DNA from: Vannielia litorea
GTDB taxonomy: Bacteria; Pseudomonadota; Alphaproteobacteria; Rhodobacterales; Rhodobacteraceae
Assembly (NCBI RefSeq): GCF_019801175.1
Contig: NZ_JAHVJR010000001.1
Location: 1,054,001-1,118,000 of the forward strand
DNA: 64,000 nt
Direction of reading: 5' to 3'
In this document: piece after piece, positions 26,524-39,958 of the stretch
Layout of the letters: every line of letters begins with the position of its first letter
Numbering within the stretch: the stretch's first letter is position 1
The notes under the pieces: model-generated
Database searches by the model: none
The model's input: only the letters and a program-made list of their open reading frames with translations
What the model was told of the DNA's origin: nothing
Program-made: the position numbers and the translations under genes

Positions 26524-27264
26524 ATGGCTATCTTTTACTTTCTCGCCGTCGCGCTGCCCTACATCGCCGCCTTCCTGCTGTCTCTTGCCGTGGCCGCTGG
26601 GGCGGGGCTGCTGATCTGGCTGCTGAACGGTCGCCACTGGTGGGCTTGGCTGGCAGGTCTGGCGATTGCTGCGGCGGCAAGCACCGTCTCGCCTGTGCTG
26701 CAGCGCTGGGAGAACGAGCGCATCACCGCCGCGCTCGCCGCCTCCGAGCCGCAACCGGAAAGCCTCGCGCTGGAGCCGGGCGCGCTCATTCACCTGCATG
26801 ATGGCAACCACGCGGGCATCACCTGCCGACCCTGTGATTTCACCGCGCTGCCTTTTGTCACCGAAGCCGAAACCGTCAGCCTCTACCCGGTGCTGATCAA
26901 TGAGCGGGGCGAGTTGGTGGAGCGGATCAACCTGAACGCCCCCACGCCTGACCGGGCCACGCGCGCCCGCTTTCGCTACGCCTTCATGTCGGTCCCGCAG
27001 GTCTGGTATGAGGGCGCAGATTTCGACCCGCCGGAGTGGTATCCGGCGCCCGTGCCGGAAGACTTGAAGGGCGTGCACATGCTGGTCGAGCTGCCGCCCA
27101 CCGGCATCATACGCCCAGCGGAACTTCAGCCACTCTACCTGCGGGTCAATCGGCAGTACGAGGCGGAGGCCTTGTTTTCATGGGGTTTCGTGACCGTCAC
27201 GGTGCAACGGCCTTCGCCCGAGGAGATCCTGGCCGATCTCGCAGCCCGCGTCACCACGAAGTGA
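26524..27264 (+). CDS. Membrane-anchored hypothetical protein
   Basis: A 246-residue protein with two N-terminal membrane segments (residues 5-30 and 38-58) and a soluble domain that contains ITCRPCDF, a possible Cys pair, followed by strand-rich sequence. No family recognised. It is 73 bases after the preceding membrane protein and ends 105 bases before guaB. GC and codon use are as in the neighbours. Confidence 0.6.
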   Translation: MAIFYFLAVALPYIAAFLLSLAVAAGAGLLIWLLNGRHWWAWLAGLAIAAAASTVSPVLQRWENERITAALAASEPQPESLALEPGALIHLHDGNHAGITCRPCDFTALPFVTEAETVSLYPVLINERGELVERINLNAPTPDRATRARFRYAFMSVPQVWYEGADFDPPEWYPAPVPEDLKGVHMLVELPPTGIIRPAELQPLYLRVNRQYEAEALFSWGFVTVTVQRPSPEEILADLAARVTTK

Positions 27265-27280
27265 CCACCAGATAAGGGGG

Positions 27281-27299
27281 GTGCCGCGACGCGCGGCAC
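27281..27299 (+). terminator. GC hairpin between the membrane gene and guaB
   Basis: GTGCCGC, 5-nt loop, GCGGCAC: a perfect 7-bp stem 16 bases after the stop. No clean T-run follows, so termination is uncertain. Confidence 0.4.
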
Positions 27300-27369
27300 A
27301 ATAGGCCTTTCGCTCCCGCAGCATCCATGTAATAGGGAAGCGCCAACCGAACCCCTCATCAGGAGAGCC

Positions 27370-28821
27370 ATGATGGAGATTCGCGAGGCACTGACCTTCG
27401 ACGATGTTTTGCTCGTTCCCGCCGAAAGCCGGGTGCTGCCCTCCACGGCGAACACCGCCACGCGGGTGACCCGCGCCATCACCATGAACATCCCGCTGCT
27501 CAGTTCCGCGATGGATACGGTGACCGAGGGGCGCATGGCGATAACCATGGCCCAGGCTGGCGGCATCGGCGTGATCCACAAAAACCTCGGCGTCGAGGAG
27601 CAGGCCCGCGAGGTGCGCCGGGTCAAACGCTTTGAAAGCGGAATCGTCTACAGCCCGGTGACCCTGACCCCCGATCAGACCCTGGCCGACGCCAAGGCGC
27701 TGATCGAGCGCTATAACTTCACCGGTTTCCCGGTGGTGGACGAAAAGGGCCGCGTTGTGGGCATCGTCACCAACCGCGACATGCGCTTTGCCACCTCCGA
27801 TGACACGCCGGTCAAGGTGATGATGACCTCGAAGGATCTGGCGATCCTGAAGGAGCCCGCCGACCGCGACGAGGCGATCAGCCTGATGAAGGCCCGCCGG
27901 ATCGAGAAGCTGCTGGTCACCGATGCCGAAGGCAAGCTCACCGGCTTGCTGACGCTGAAGGACACCGAGCAGAGCGTGCTGAACCCCACCGCCTGCAAAG
28001 ACAGCCTCGGCCGCCTGCGCGTGGCGGCGGCGACCTCCGTGGGCGATGCAGGCTTCGAGCGCACCGAGGCGCTGATCGACGCGGGTGCCGATATCGTGGT
28101 GATCGACACGGCGCATGGCCATTCCGAAGGCGTGATCGCTGCCGTGGAGCGGGCCAAGCGGCTCTCCAACGAAGTGCAGATCATCGCGGGCAACGTGGCC
28201 ACTGGCGAGGCGACCCGCGCGCTGATCGGGGCGGGTGCGGATGCGGTGAAAGTGGGCATCGGCCCGGGCTCGATCTGCACCACGCGGATGGTGGCGGGCG
28301 TGGGCGTGCCCCAGCTTACCGCCATCATGGATTGCGCTGCCGCTGCCGGCGACGTGCCGGTCATCGCGGATGGCGGCATCAAGTTTTCGGGCGATTTTGC
28401 CAAGGCGATTGCCGCCGGCGCCTCCTGCGCCATGGTCGGCTCGATGATCGCCGGGACCGATGAAAGCCCAGGCGAGGTAATCCTGTGGCAGGGCCGCTCG
28501 TTCAAGGCCTATCGCGGCATGGGCAGCCTCGGCGCCATGGCCCGCGGCTCGGCTGACCGCTACTTCCAGAAGGACGCGGCCTCCGACAAGCTGGTGCCCG
28601 AGGGCATCGAGGGGCAGGTGCCTTACAAGGGCTCTGCGGGCACCGTGATCCACCAGCTCGTCGGCGGGTTGCGGGCGGCGATGGGCTACACCGGCTGCGC
28701 CACCGTCGAAGAGATGCGCAAGAACTGCCAGTTCGTAAAGATCACCGGCGCAGGGCTTAAGGAAAGCCACGTGCATGATGTGCAAATCACCCGCGAAAGC
28801 CCGAATTACCGCGTGGGATGA
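27370..28821 (+). CDS. guaB: IMP dehydrogenase
   Basis: Oxidises IMP to XMP, the committed step of GMP synthesis. The 483 residues have the usual (beta/alpha)8 barrel interrupted by two CBS domains at about 90-205 (FPVVDEKGRVVGIVTNRD). The catalytic loop is GPGSICTTR with the active-site Cys, the NAD/IMP segments DTAHGHSEGV and ADGGIKFSGD are present, and RGMGSLGAM is the phosphate loop. AGGAGAG precedes the ATG. A second ATG follows directly at 27373. Confidence 0.97.
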   Translation: MMEIREALTFDDVLLVPAESRVLPSTANTATRVTRAITMNIPLLSSAMDTVTEGRMAITMAQAGGIGVIHKNLGVEEQAREVRRVKRFESGIVYSPVTLTPDQTLADAKALIERYNFTGFPVVDEKGRVVGIVTNRDMRFATSDDTPVKVMMTSKDLAILKEPADRDEAISLMKARRIEKLLVTDAEGKLTGLLTLKDTEQSVLNPTACKDSLGRLRVAAATSVGDAGFERTEALIDAGADIVVIDTAHGHSEGVIAAVERAKRLSNEVQIIAGNVATGEATRALIGAGADAVKVGIGPGSICTTRMVAGVGVPQLTAIMDCAAAAGDVPVIADGGIKFSGDFAKAIAAGASCAMVGSMIAGTDESPGEVILWQGRSFKAYRGMGSLGAMARGSADRYFQKDAASDKLVPEGIEGQVPYKGSAGTVIHQLVGGLRAAMGYTGCATVEEMRKNCQFVKITGAGLKESHVHDVQITRESPNYRVG

Positions 28822-28851
28822 GGGGCTTGCGCCCCTGAGTTGAGGTAGAAC

Positions 28852-30015
28852 ATGACCCCCGCCGCCCGGATTGCTGCCGCCGCCGAGGTGCTGGACGCCA
28901 TCGCCGGCGGGCTGGCTGCCGAGCAGGCGCTCAGCCGTTGGGGCCGTGCCAATCGGTTTGCCGGGTCGGGGGACCGCGCGGCCATCCGTGACCATGCGTT
29001 CGACGCACTGCGCTGCCACCGGAGCTTTGCCGCGTGGGGTGGCGGCGAGACGGGCCGGGCCTTGATGCTGGGGATGCTGCGGCAGGCGGGCCGCGACCCG
29101 GGCGAAGTGTTCACGGGCGAGGGCCACGCGCCTGCCGCGCTGACCCCCGAGGAGGAAGCCGAGGGCCGGATACCTGAGGGCGCCGAGGCGCTGGACTGCC
29201 CCGACTGGCTGGCGCCCGATCTGCAATCCTCCCTCGGGCCGGATTTCGAGCCTGTTCTCAAGGCGATGCAGGGCAGGGCTGATGTGTTCTTGCGGGTCAA
29301 CGTGCTGAAAGCCACGCGTGATGCTGTGGTGGAAGAGTTGGCTGCCGAAGGAATCATCACAGAGCCGCACCCGCTTGCGCCAAACGCCCTGCTTGTCACC
29401 AAAGGCGCGCGCCGTATCCGCAACGCACGGGACTTCACCGAGGGCCGGGTGGAACTGCAGGATGCCGGATCGCAGGCGATTTGCGAGGCGATCCCTTTGC
29501 CTCAGGGTGGCCGGGTGCTCGATTTTTGCGCCGGTGGCGGCGGCAAGAGCCTTGCACTCGCCGCCCGTGCGCCGGAGCTTAACTTTACCGCCCATGACGC
29601 TCACCCTCAGCGGATGAATGACCTGCCCGCGCGGGCCGCGCGTGCGGGGGTGAAGATTGCCACAACGGACGCGCCCGAAGGCCTGTTCGATCTTGTGGTG
29701 GCCGATGTGCCCTGTTCCGGCTCCGGCGCATGGCGGCGCCAGCCCGAGGCCAAATGGCGGCTCGATCGCGCCGGACTGGAGGCGCTGTGCGCGCTTCAGG
29801 CCGACATTCTCGATCAGGTCGCGCCGAAGGTCGCCCCGACCGGTCGGCTTGCTTATATCACCTGTTCTCTGCTCGAGGCTGAGAACGGCGCGCAGGCCGA
29901 GAGTTTCCTTGCCCGCCATCCCGGCTGGCAGAAGGAGACCACGCTTCGCTTGACCCCGCTGGACGGCGGAGACGGGTTTTTCCTTGCGATTTTCCGGCCT
30001 TCTCCCGGAGAATGA
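28852..30015 (+). CDS. RsmB/NOP family rRNA cytosine-C5 methyltransferase
   Basis: A 387-residue RsmB-like enzyme methylating cytosine in 16S rRNA with S-adenosylmethionine. The N-terminal helical NusB-like part is short (about 1-130); the catalytic domain has FCAGGGGKSLALA (SAM site), VADVPCSGSGAWRRQPE with the PC motif Cys, and the second Cys in TCSLLEAENG. Two catalytic Cys place it in the m5C class. The exact target (C967 in E. coli) is assumed. It is 30 bases after guaB. Confidence 0.85.
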   Translation: MTPAARIAAAAEVLDAIAGGLAAEQALSRWGRANRFAGSGDRAAIRDHAFDALRCHRSFAAWGGGETGRALMLGMLRQAGRDPGEVFTGEGHAPAALTPEEEAEGRIPEGAEALDCPDWLAPDLQSSLGPDFEPVLKAMQGRADVFLRVNVLKATRDAVVEELAAEGIITEPHPLAPNALLVTKGARRIRNARDFTEGRVELQDAGSQAICEAIPLPQGGRVLDFCAGGGGKSLALAARAPELNFTAHDAHPQRMNDLPARAARAGVKIATTDAPEGLFDLVVADVPCSGSGAWRRQPEAKWRLDRAGLEALCALQADILDQVAPKVAPTGRLAYITCSLLEAENGAQAESFLARHPGWQKETTLRLTPLDGGDGFFLAIFRPSPGE

Positions 30016-30046
30016 CCGCAGGTTGCGCGGCGCGCCCAAAACTATC

Positions 30047-30062
30047 TTAATCCGCGATTAAC
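30047..30062 (+). promoter_or_regulatory. CtrA-type binding site (TTAA-N7-TTAAC) before cckA
   Basis: TTAA at 30047-30050, seven bases, TTAAC from 30058. This is the consensus full CtrA site of alphaproteobacteria and lies 50 bases before the cckA GTG. TTAA is rare in this GC-rich window, which adds weight. Confidence 0.6.
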
Positions 30063-30111
30063 GATTTTCGGGCGATTGTGCTGTGCAACGAATCAAAGGG
30101 AGAACCCACCC

Positions 30112-32433
30112 GTGTCGCACCCAGCGCTGACGCCTTCACCGGTTGCGCGCATCGCGCAGGCCTTTCGGGGAAAGGTGTGGCAGGTCCTCGGTGTGGCGGT
30201 GGTGTTCTTCATGTCCAGTGTGCTGGTTGCGGACCCGCAGGTGGCGATCATCCTCATCGCCTCCGGCTGCACGCTCTGCGCATTAATGATCCTTTTGCGT
30301 CTGGTCGCGCGCCGCCAGGCCGGCGCCGAGAGGGCGCTGGCCGAGACGGTCGCGGGCTTCACCGAGCTCGATTCCTCGCCCTGTTTCACGACCGACCTCG
30401 ATGGCGCAATCTCGCACCAGAACGCGAGCGCGCGCAGCCGGTTCAAGTCGGAAACGGGTGAAACACTGCCACGGGTGCTGCGGGACCTGCTGGCCAACTC
30501 CGCCGCGCTGATCAGTCGGCTGGAAACCCGCGCCGAAGCCCGCGGGCATGCCTCGGAAGATGTCGTCACCCGCAAGGGGCATATGCGCCTCGTGGCGCAT
30601 CGGCTTGGGGAAGACGGGTTCTTGTGGCGCATGGAGGATATGGTGGAGCGCGAAGGCGCGCGTGGCGCCGAAGGGCTCAGCCTGCCAATGATGACGGTCA
30701 ACAAGGCCGGCGCGGTGCTTTTCATGAACGATGCGCTCAGGCGGGTGGTTGGAGGCCGGGTCAAGCGCATTGAAGACGTGATCCTCGATGTCTCCGATGC
30801 CGGCATTGCCGGCGCACAGCGCATCTCCGGTCCAGCCGGGGAGCTGCACTGTCAGGTGGTTGAAATCGCCGGGCAGGCGGGCCGGCGAGAGATTTATCTG
30901 CTGCCGCTGAACGAAGCACCCGCAGCCCATGTGAGCGGGGTAGCGGCTTCTCCGGGTGTGCTCGATCACATGCCGGTGGCGCTCCTGCGCATCAAGCGGG
31001 ATGGCACCCTGTCGATGGCCAACCGCCTCGCCCGCGAGCTTCTCGGCCATGACGACCTAGTCGGCATGTCATTTGCCGAACTGGTCGAGGGTCTGGGCCG
31101 GTCTGTGCGTGACTGGATCACCGATGCCGCAGCCGGTCGCGGCCCGCTCCGGCCTGAGGTCGCGCGTGCCAAGCTGCCGGTAAAGGATGTGTTCCTGCAA
31201 ATCTCGCTCAGCCGCGTGGTCGAGGGTGGCGAACCTTCCCTGGTGGCGGTGTTGAACGACGCGACGGAGCTGAAGACGCTTGAGGCGCAGTTCGTGCAAA
31301 GCCAGAAGATGCAGGCCATCGGACAGTTGGCTGGTGGCGTCGCGCATGACTTCAACAACCTGCTCACCGCCATTTCAGGCCACTGCGACCTGCTTCTGCT
31401 CAGGCACGATCAGGGCGACCCGGACTATGGCGACCTTGTGCAGATCAACCAAAATGCCAACCGCGCGGCGAGCCTTGTGGGGCAGTTGCTGGCGTTTTCC
31501 CGCAAACAGAACCTCCAGCCTGAGACGCTGGACATGCGTGAAACGCTTTCTGACCTCGGTCACCTTCTCAACCGGCTCGTAGGCGAGCGTGTTAACCTGT
31601 CTCTAACACATGATCCCGATCTGCCCTCGATCCGGGCCGACAAGCGGCAGCTTGAGCAAGTGATCATGAACCTCGTGGTCAATGCGCGGGACGCGATGCC
31701 CGACGGCGGCACCATCACGGTTGAAACGCAGACCCGGGTGCTCGATGAACAACTCCACCGCGACCGGGCCAGCGTCCCTCCCGGCAATTACGTGGTCGTC
31801 TCGGTCTCCGATCAGGGAACGGGCATCCACCCTGACAAGATCGGCAAGATCTTCGAGCCTTTTTGGACGACCAAACGCCCCGGCGAAGGCACGGGCCTCG
31901 GACTCTCCACGGCCTACGGCATCGTTAAACAGACCGGTGGTTACATTTTTGTAGATTCCATTCTGGGGCAAGGCAGTTGCTTTACCCTCTACTTCCCTGC
32001 CTTCGAACGGCTTGAAGAGGCGCCCCGCCTGTCGCTCGACGCTTTGCCGAGTGAGCCGACCGGAAAGGGCGAAGGTGTCATTCTTCTGGTGGAAGACGAG
32101 GCCCCGGTACGCGCCTTCGCCTCTAGGGCGCTTCGAATGCGGGGCTATACCGTGCTCGAGGCGGGAAACGCCGAGGAGGCATTGACGCTTCTCGATGACA
32201 GTGAGCTCAAGGTCGATGTCTTCGTCACCGATGTGATCATGCCAGGTATGGATGGCCCGAGTTGGGTTCGAAAGGCGTTGGAGATGCGACCGGATGTGAA
32301 GGTGGTCTTCGTGTCTGGCTATGCCGAAGACAGTTTTGACAATGAACAGGCCCTGATTCCCAACTCGGTTTTCCTACCAAAGCCGTTCTCGCTCACCGAA
32401 CTGACGGCAACGGTTCACGACCAGATCCACTAG
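30112..32433 (+). CDS. cckA: Hybrid sensor histidine kinase CckA
   Basis: The top kinase of the CckA-ChpT-CtrA phosphorelay, controlling cell-cycle or, in Rhodobacterales, motility and gene-transfer functions. The 773 residues contain two membrane segments (about 20-65), PAS-like regions (80-400), HisKA with His412 in GGVAHDFNNLL, HATPase (NLVVNARDAMPDGG, GEGTGLGLST) and a C-terminal receiver with Asp707 (FVTDVIMPGMDG). Start GTG 30112 has AAAGGGAG upstream; the longer frame from 30076 overlaps the leader. A CtrA-type site lies just upstream. Confidence 0.9.
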   Translation: MSHPALTPSPVARIAQAFRGKVWQVLGVAVVFFMSSVLVADPQVAIILIASGCTLCALMILLRLVARRQAGAERALAETVAGFTELDSSPCFTTDLDGAISHQNASARSRFKSETGETLPRVLRDLLANSAALISRLETRAEARGHASEDVVTRKGHMRLVAHRLGEDGFLWRMEDMVEREGARGAEGLSLPMMTVNKAGAVLFMNDALRRVVGGRVKRIEDVILDVSDAGIAGAQRISGPAGELHCQVVEIAGQAGRREIYLLPLNEAPAAHVSGVAASPGVLDHMPVALLRIKRDGTLSMANRLARELLGHDDLVGMSFAELVEGLGRSVRDWITDAAAGRGPLRPEVARAKLPVKDVFLQISLSRVVEGGEPSLVAVLNDATELKTLEAQFVQSQKMQAIGQLAGGVAHDFNNLLTAISGHCDLLLLRHDQGDPDYGDLVQINQNANRAASLVGQLLAFSRKQNLQPETLDMRETLSDLGHLLNRLVGERVNLSLTHDPDLPSIRADKRQLEQVIMNLVVNARDAMPDGGTITVETQTRVLDEQLHRDRASVPPGNYVVVSVSDQGTGIHPDKIGKIFEPFWTTKRPGEGTGLGLSTAYGIVKQTGGYIFVDSILGQGSCFTLYFPAFERLEEAPRLSLDALPSEPTGKGEGVILLVEDEAPVRAFASRALRMRGYTVLEAGNAEEALTLLDDSELKVDVFVTDVIMPGMDGPSWVRKALEMRPDVKVVFVSGYAEDSFDNEQALIPNSVFLPKPFSLTELTATVHDQIH

Positions 32434-32463
32434 CGCGGTGGGAGGTGCGCGGCGCGGTCGCTC

Positions 32464-33087
32464 CTAGATGTTCTTCCAGTCCCCACCAGCAATCAGCGCA
32501 TCATAGAGCCGAAAGTCCTTCTCGAGATGTCTGGCCAGCGGCGCGGCAAGCTCCGGGTCGACCTCAAGCGGCGCTTCGGGCGACACATTCTCACGCTCCA
32601 GCACGATCTCCCGGTCAAGCCGGCTCTCCAGAAAGGCCACAAGGTCGCCAAAGCGCTCGTAGGGAAAAAGGTAGTCGATCCCGACCCGGCCGTCCTCGGT
32701 GCGCAGAAACTTCCACTGTCGGCCAAGCCGGGCATAGGCGGGCTGAGGGTCTTGAAGGTAGCCGCGGAGGAACTTTGAAAAGTCCATGCTATGGGTTGAG
32801 TTGTTTTGCCCGTCCAGATCTGCCCTGCGCCGATAGCGGTACCAGCTGCCAAGCCAGTCTAGGGGTTCCCGCATCACAGCCACGGTTCGGAAGTTTTCCC
32901 ACTCTTTCGCTCCAACGATCCGCGGCAACACGCGGTTCGACCAAGCATAGCCCATGTGTTTGACCAATGGCGGGTGACGAAAGGCAATGTCGGCCACATT
33001 TCCGAGCGCAGATTCGAGCGCATGCGTTCCCGTCTTCGGGGTTGCCAAAAGCACCAATCGGGCATCCCAGAACACCAGCATGCGCAC
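32464..33087 (-). CDS. Sulfotransferase-like P-loop protein
   Basis: A 207-residue protein with an N-terminal P-loop-like ATPKTGTHAL that matches the 5'-phosphosulfate-binding loop of sulfotransferases, and VAVMREPLDWLGSWYRYR, the 3'-phosphate-binding block with a Ser. It is short for a sulfotransferase. Acceptor unknown; carbohydrate or lipid are possibilities. It is convergent with cckA (30 bases between stops) and divergent from recA. Relatives in Roseobacters are sometimes labelled gamma-glutamyl kinase, which the motifs do not support. Confidence 0.65.
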   Translation of the reverse strand: MRMLVFWDARLVLLATPKTGTHALESALGNVADIAFRHPPLVKHMGYAWSNRVLPRIVGAKEWENFRTVAVMREPLDWLGSWYRYRRRADLDGQNNSTHSMDFSKFLRGYLQDPQPAYARLGRQWKFLRTEDGRVGIDYLFPYERFGDLVAFLESRLDREIVLERENVSPEAPLEVDPELAAPLARHLEKDFRLYDALIAGGDWKNI

Positions 33088-33174
33088 CCTTTCTGCGTGT
33101 AATCCAAAGCATCTCGTAAACGTTCACGCTTCATTAACCAAGGGGCGTCAAGAATGGCGTCAGTAAGATTCAAC

Positions 33175-33205
33175 TTGCTTTGTTCTCGTTTTGATCGCAT
33201 ACACT
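33175..33205 (+). promoter_or_regulatory. recA promoter region with variant SOS box
   Basis: GTTC at 33182-33185, seven bases, GATC at 33193-33196: a one-base variant of the GTTC-N7-GTTC LexA box. It sits between TTGCTT (33175) and a CATACA/TACACT -10 candidate (33198-33205), where bound LexA would block RNA polymerase. Confidence 0.5.
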
Positions 33206-33273
33206 GCGGAACAAGAGGTGAACGGCAGCGCACATTGTCGCGACAGGCGGCATATGGAATAAGGACGGAAACA

Positions 33274-34356
33274 ATGGCCACAGCGAAACTTCTGGACATG
33301 GGCAAAGCAGGCAACGGCGACAAGCAAAAGGCGCTCGACAGCGCATTGGCTCAGATCGAACGGCAGTTCGGCAAGGGCTCCATCATGAAGCTCGGCGGCG
33401 AGAACCAGCTGCCCGATATTGAAGCCACTTCGACCGGCTCGCTCGGCCTCGACATCGCGCTCGGCATCGGCGGTCTGCCGAAGGGCCGGATAATCGAGAT
33501 CTACGGCCCGGAAAGCTCGGGCAAAACTACGCTGACGCTGCATTGCGTGGCCGAAGAACAGAAGAAGGGCGGCGTTTGCGCCTTTGTCGATGCCGAACAC
33601 GCGCTCGACCCGCAATATGCCAAGAAACTGGGTGTGGACCTCGACGAGTTGCTCATCTCCCAGCCCGATACCGGCGAACAGGCACTCGAAATCACCGATA
33701 CGCTGGTGCGCTCCGGCGCGGTGAGCCTCGTGGTCGTCGACTCGGTCGCCGCGCTCACCCCGAAATCGGAGCTTGAGGGCGACATGGGCGACTCTAGCGT
33801 CGGCGTTCACGCCCGCTTGATGAGCCAGGCCATGCGCAAGCTGACCGGTTCGATCAGCCGCTCGAACTGCATGGTGATCTTCATCAACCAGATCCGGATG
33901 AAAATCGGCGTGATGTTCGGCTCGCCCGAAACCACCACCGGCGGCAATGCGCTGAAGTTCTACAGCTCCGTCCGGCTCGATATTCGCCGCATCGGTTCAA
34001 TCAAGGACCGCGACGAGGTGGTGGGCAACTCGACCCGCGTGAAGGTGGTGAAGAACAAGGTCGCGCCGCCGTTCAAGCAAGTCGAATTCGACATCATGTA
34101 TGGCGAGGGCATCTCCAAGACCGGCGAGCTGCTGGATCTCGGGGTGAAGGCCGGTGTGGTGGAGAAGTCCGGCGCGTGGTTCTCTTACGGCGACGAGCGC
34201 ATCGGGCAGGGCCGCGAGAACTCAAAGCAGTTTCTGAAGGACAACCCCGATATCGCCTATGAAATCGAGGACAAGATTCGTGCCTCGCACGGGCTGGATT
34301 TTGGCAGTTCCGAAGAGGATGGCGGCGCGGACGACGACGAGATGTTCGAAAACTGA
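33274..34356 (+). CDS. recA: Recombinase RecA
   Basis: Central recombinase and SOS co-protease. The 360 residues include GPESSGKTTL (Walker A), LVVVDSVAAL (Walker B), the MAW-like and loop regions FINQIRMKIGVMFGSPETTTGG, and an acidic C-terminal tail ending EEDGGADDDEMFEN. Start ATG 33274 has AAGGA nearby; the frame open to 33154 is not RecA. It is monocistronic, with a strong terminator at 34381 and an SOS-type box upstream. Confidence 0.98.
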   Translation: MATAKLLDMGKAGNGDKQKALDSALAQIERQFGKGSIMKLGGENQLPDIEATSTGSLGLDIALGIGGLPKGRIIEIYGPESSGKTTLTLHCVAEEQKKGGVCAFVDAEHALDPQYAKKLGVDLDELLISQPDTGEQALEITDTLVRSGAVSLVVVDSVAALTPKSELEGDMGDSSVGVHARLMSQAMRKLTGSISRSNCMVIFINQIRMKIGVMFGSPETTTGGNALKFYSSVRLDIRRIGSIKDRDEVVGNSTRVKVVKNKVAPPFKQVEFDIMYGEGISKTGELLDLGVKAGVVEKSGAWFSYGDERIGQGRENSKQFLKDNPDIAYEIEDKIRASHGLDFGSSEEDGGADDDEMFEN

Positions 34357-34380
34357 CGCGGCCTAATCGGTCACGATATC

Positions 34381-34411
34381 AAAGGGCGGCCCCGCAGAGG
34401 CCGCCCTTTTT
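34381..34411 (+). terminator. Rho-independent terminator after recA
   Basis: AAAGGGCGGCC, 7-nt loop, GGCCGCCCTTT with a T-run: an 11-bp perfect stem, the clearest terminator in the window. Confidence 0.92.
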
Positions 34412-34487
34412 GCATTCGCCCGTGGACAGCACCGGGGCAGGGGGCTAAACCTGCCCGGACCATTTTCCGCCCTTTCGGAACAAGACC

Positions 34488-37142
<2,655 letters not shown>

Positions 37143-37145
37143 GAC

Positions 37146-37433
37146 ATGCCCGCACTCTGGATCGCCCATGTGACCGTCACCGACGCCGAGGCCTACGGCA
37201 AATACGCCGAGTTGGCGGGCCCGGCCATTGCCAAGCACGGCGGCACCTTCATCGCGCGGGGCAGCAAGTTCGTGCAGCTTGAGGGCAAGGAACGGCCGCG
37301 CAACGTGGTGGCCCGCTTCCCCTCGGTGGAGGCGGCGGTGGAGTGCTACAACTCGCCCGAGTACCAGGCCGCGCTCGACCACGCCCGAGGGGCCAGCGAG
37401 CGCGAGCTGATGGTGGTTGAAACCTCCGAGTAA
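37146..37433 (+). CDS. DUF1330 domain protein
   Basis: A 95-residue protein of the ferredoxin-like dimeric alpha/beta-barrel family DUF1330: WIAHVTVTDAEAYGKYAELAGPA at the start and ARFPSVEAAVECYNSPEYQAALDH in the second half. No enzyme activity is known. It begins three bases after the alaS stop, so it is probably translationally coupled and may simply ride on the alaS transcript. It converges with the VOC gene five bases away. Confidence 0.85.
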   Translation: MPALWIAHVTVTDAEAYGKYAELAGPAIAKHGGTFIARGSKFVQLEGKERPRNVVARFPSVEAAVECYNSPEYQAALDHARGASERELMVVETSE

Positions 37434-37438
37434 ATCAC

Positions 37439-38023
37439 TCAGGCGTAAGGGTTCTTTGCGCTCCGGTCATCCGAGAGCGAACCTGTTTGCCGCGCCACCA
37501 GCGCCTCGATGGCATCGGCGAGATGCACGTCGCCAATGGCCTCATCGCCAGCCGTAACCCGCAGCTTGTGCGCCTCTGCCAGAACCTCGGCATGGGTGCA
37601 GCCAGCGGGTGGCTCGAACTTGTAGCAGGCCAGCTCAATCAGCAGGCCGAGCGGATCCTTGAAATAAAGCGAATCCATGAAGCCGCGGTCCTTGGGGCCG
37701 AAATGGCCGATGCCCCGTGCTTCCAGCCGGGTCTGCGCCTGGTTCCATGTGACCTTGGAGACGATGAAGGCGATATGGTGCACGCAGCCCGGCTCGGTCG
37801 GGGTGCGGCGCCGGTCGGCCTTGCGTTCTTCATTGGTGAAGATGGTGATCAGCCGCCCATCGCCAGGATCAAAGTAGAGGTGGCTCTCGTTCGCATCGTC
37901 CAGGTTGGGCTGCTCGAAGATGAAGGGCATACCAAGCACGCCTTCCCAGAAATCGATCGAGGTTTGCCGGTCGGCGCCGGTCAGGGTGATGTGGTGCACG
38001 CCCTGGGATTGGATCTTTTGCAT
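37439..38023 (-). CDS. VOC family protein (ring-cleaving dioxygenase-like)
   Basis: A 194-residue VOC protein. GVHHITLTGADRQTSIDFW supplies the first His, CVHHIAFIVS the second and LIELACYKF the Glu, the usual metal triad of extradiol dioxygenases and glyoxalases. Similar proteins are annotated as ring-cleaving dioxygenases without evidence of substrate. Start ATG 38023 has GGAGG upstream; the frame extends to 38113 without similarity. It lies 55 bases upstream-side of typA's end on the same strand. Confidence 0.78.
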   Translation of the reverse strand: MQKIQSQGVHHITLTGADRQTSIDFWEGVLGMPFIFEQPNLDDANESHLYFDPGDGRLITIFTNEERKADRRRTPTEPGCVHHIAFIVSKVTWNQAQTRLEARGIGHFGPKDRGFMDSLYFKDPLGLLIELACYKFEPPAGCTHAEVLAEAHKLRVTAGDEAIGDVHLADAIEALVARQTGSLSDDRSAKNPYA

Positions 38024-38078
38024 GTGGGCCTCCGGGTGGTGGGTTTGGCTTACCCTATACCCACCCGGCCGCCCGGTG

Positions 38079-39899
<1,821 letters not shown>

Positions 39900-39958
39900 G
39901 GGGCTCTCTTTGACTGTTCGCGCCGCGCATATCCTGCACTGCGGCGAAAGGCTAGGGG

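Noticed and set aside
27178..30039. 953-codon open frame on the minus strand
   Set aside because: Antisense to guaB and the RsmB-like gene, both certain. Composition is that of a reverse-frame shadow.
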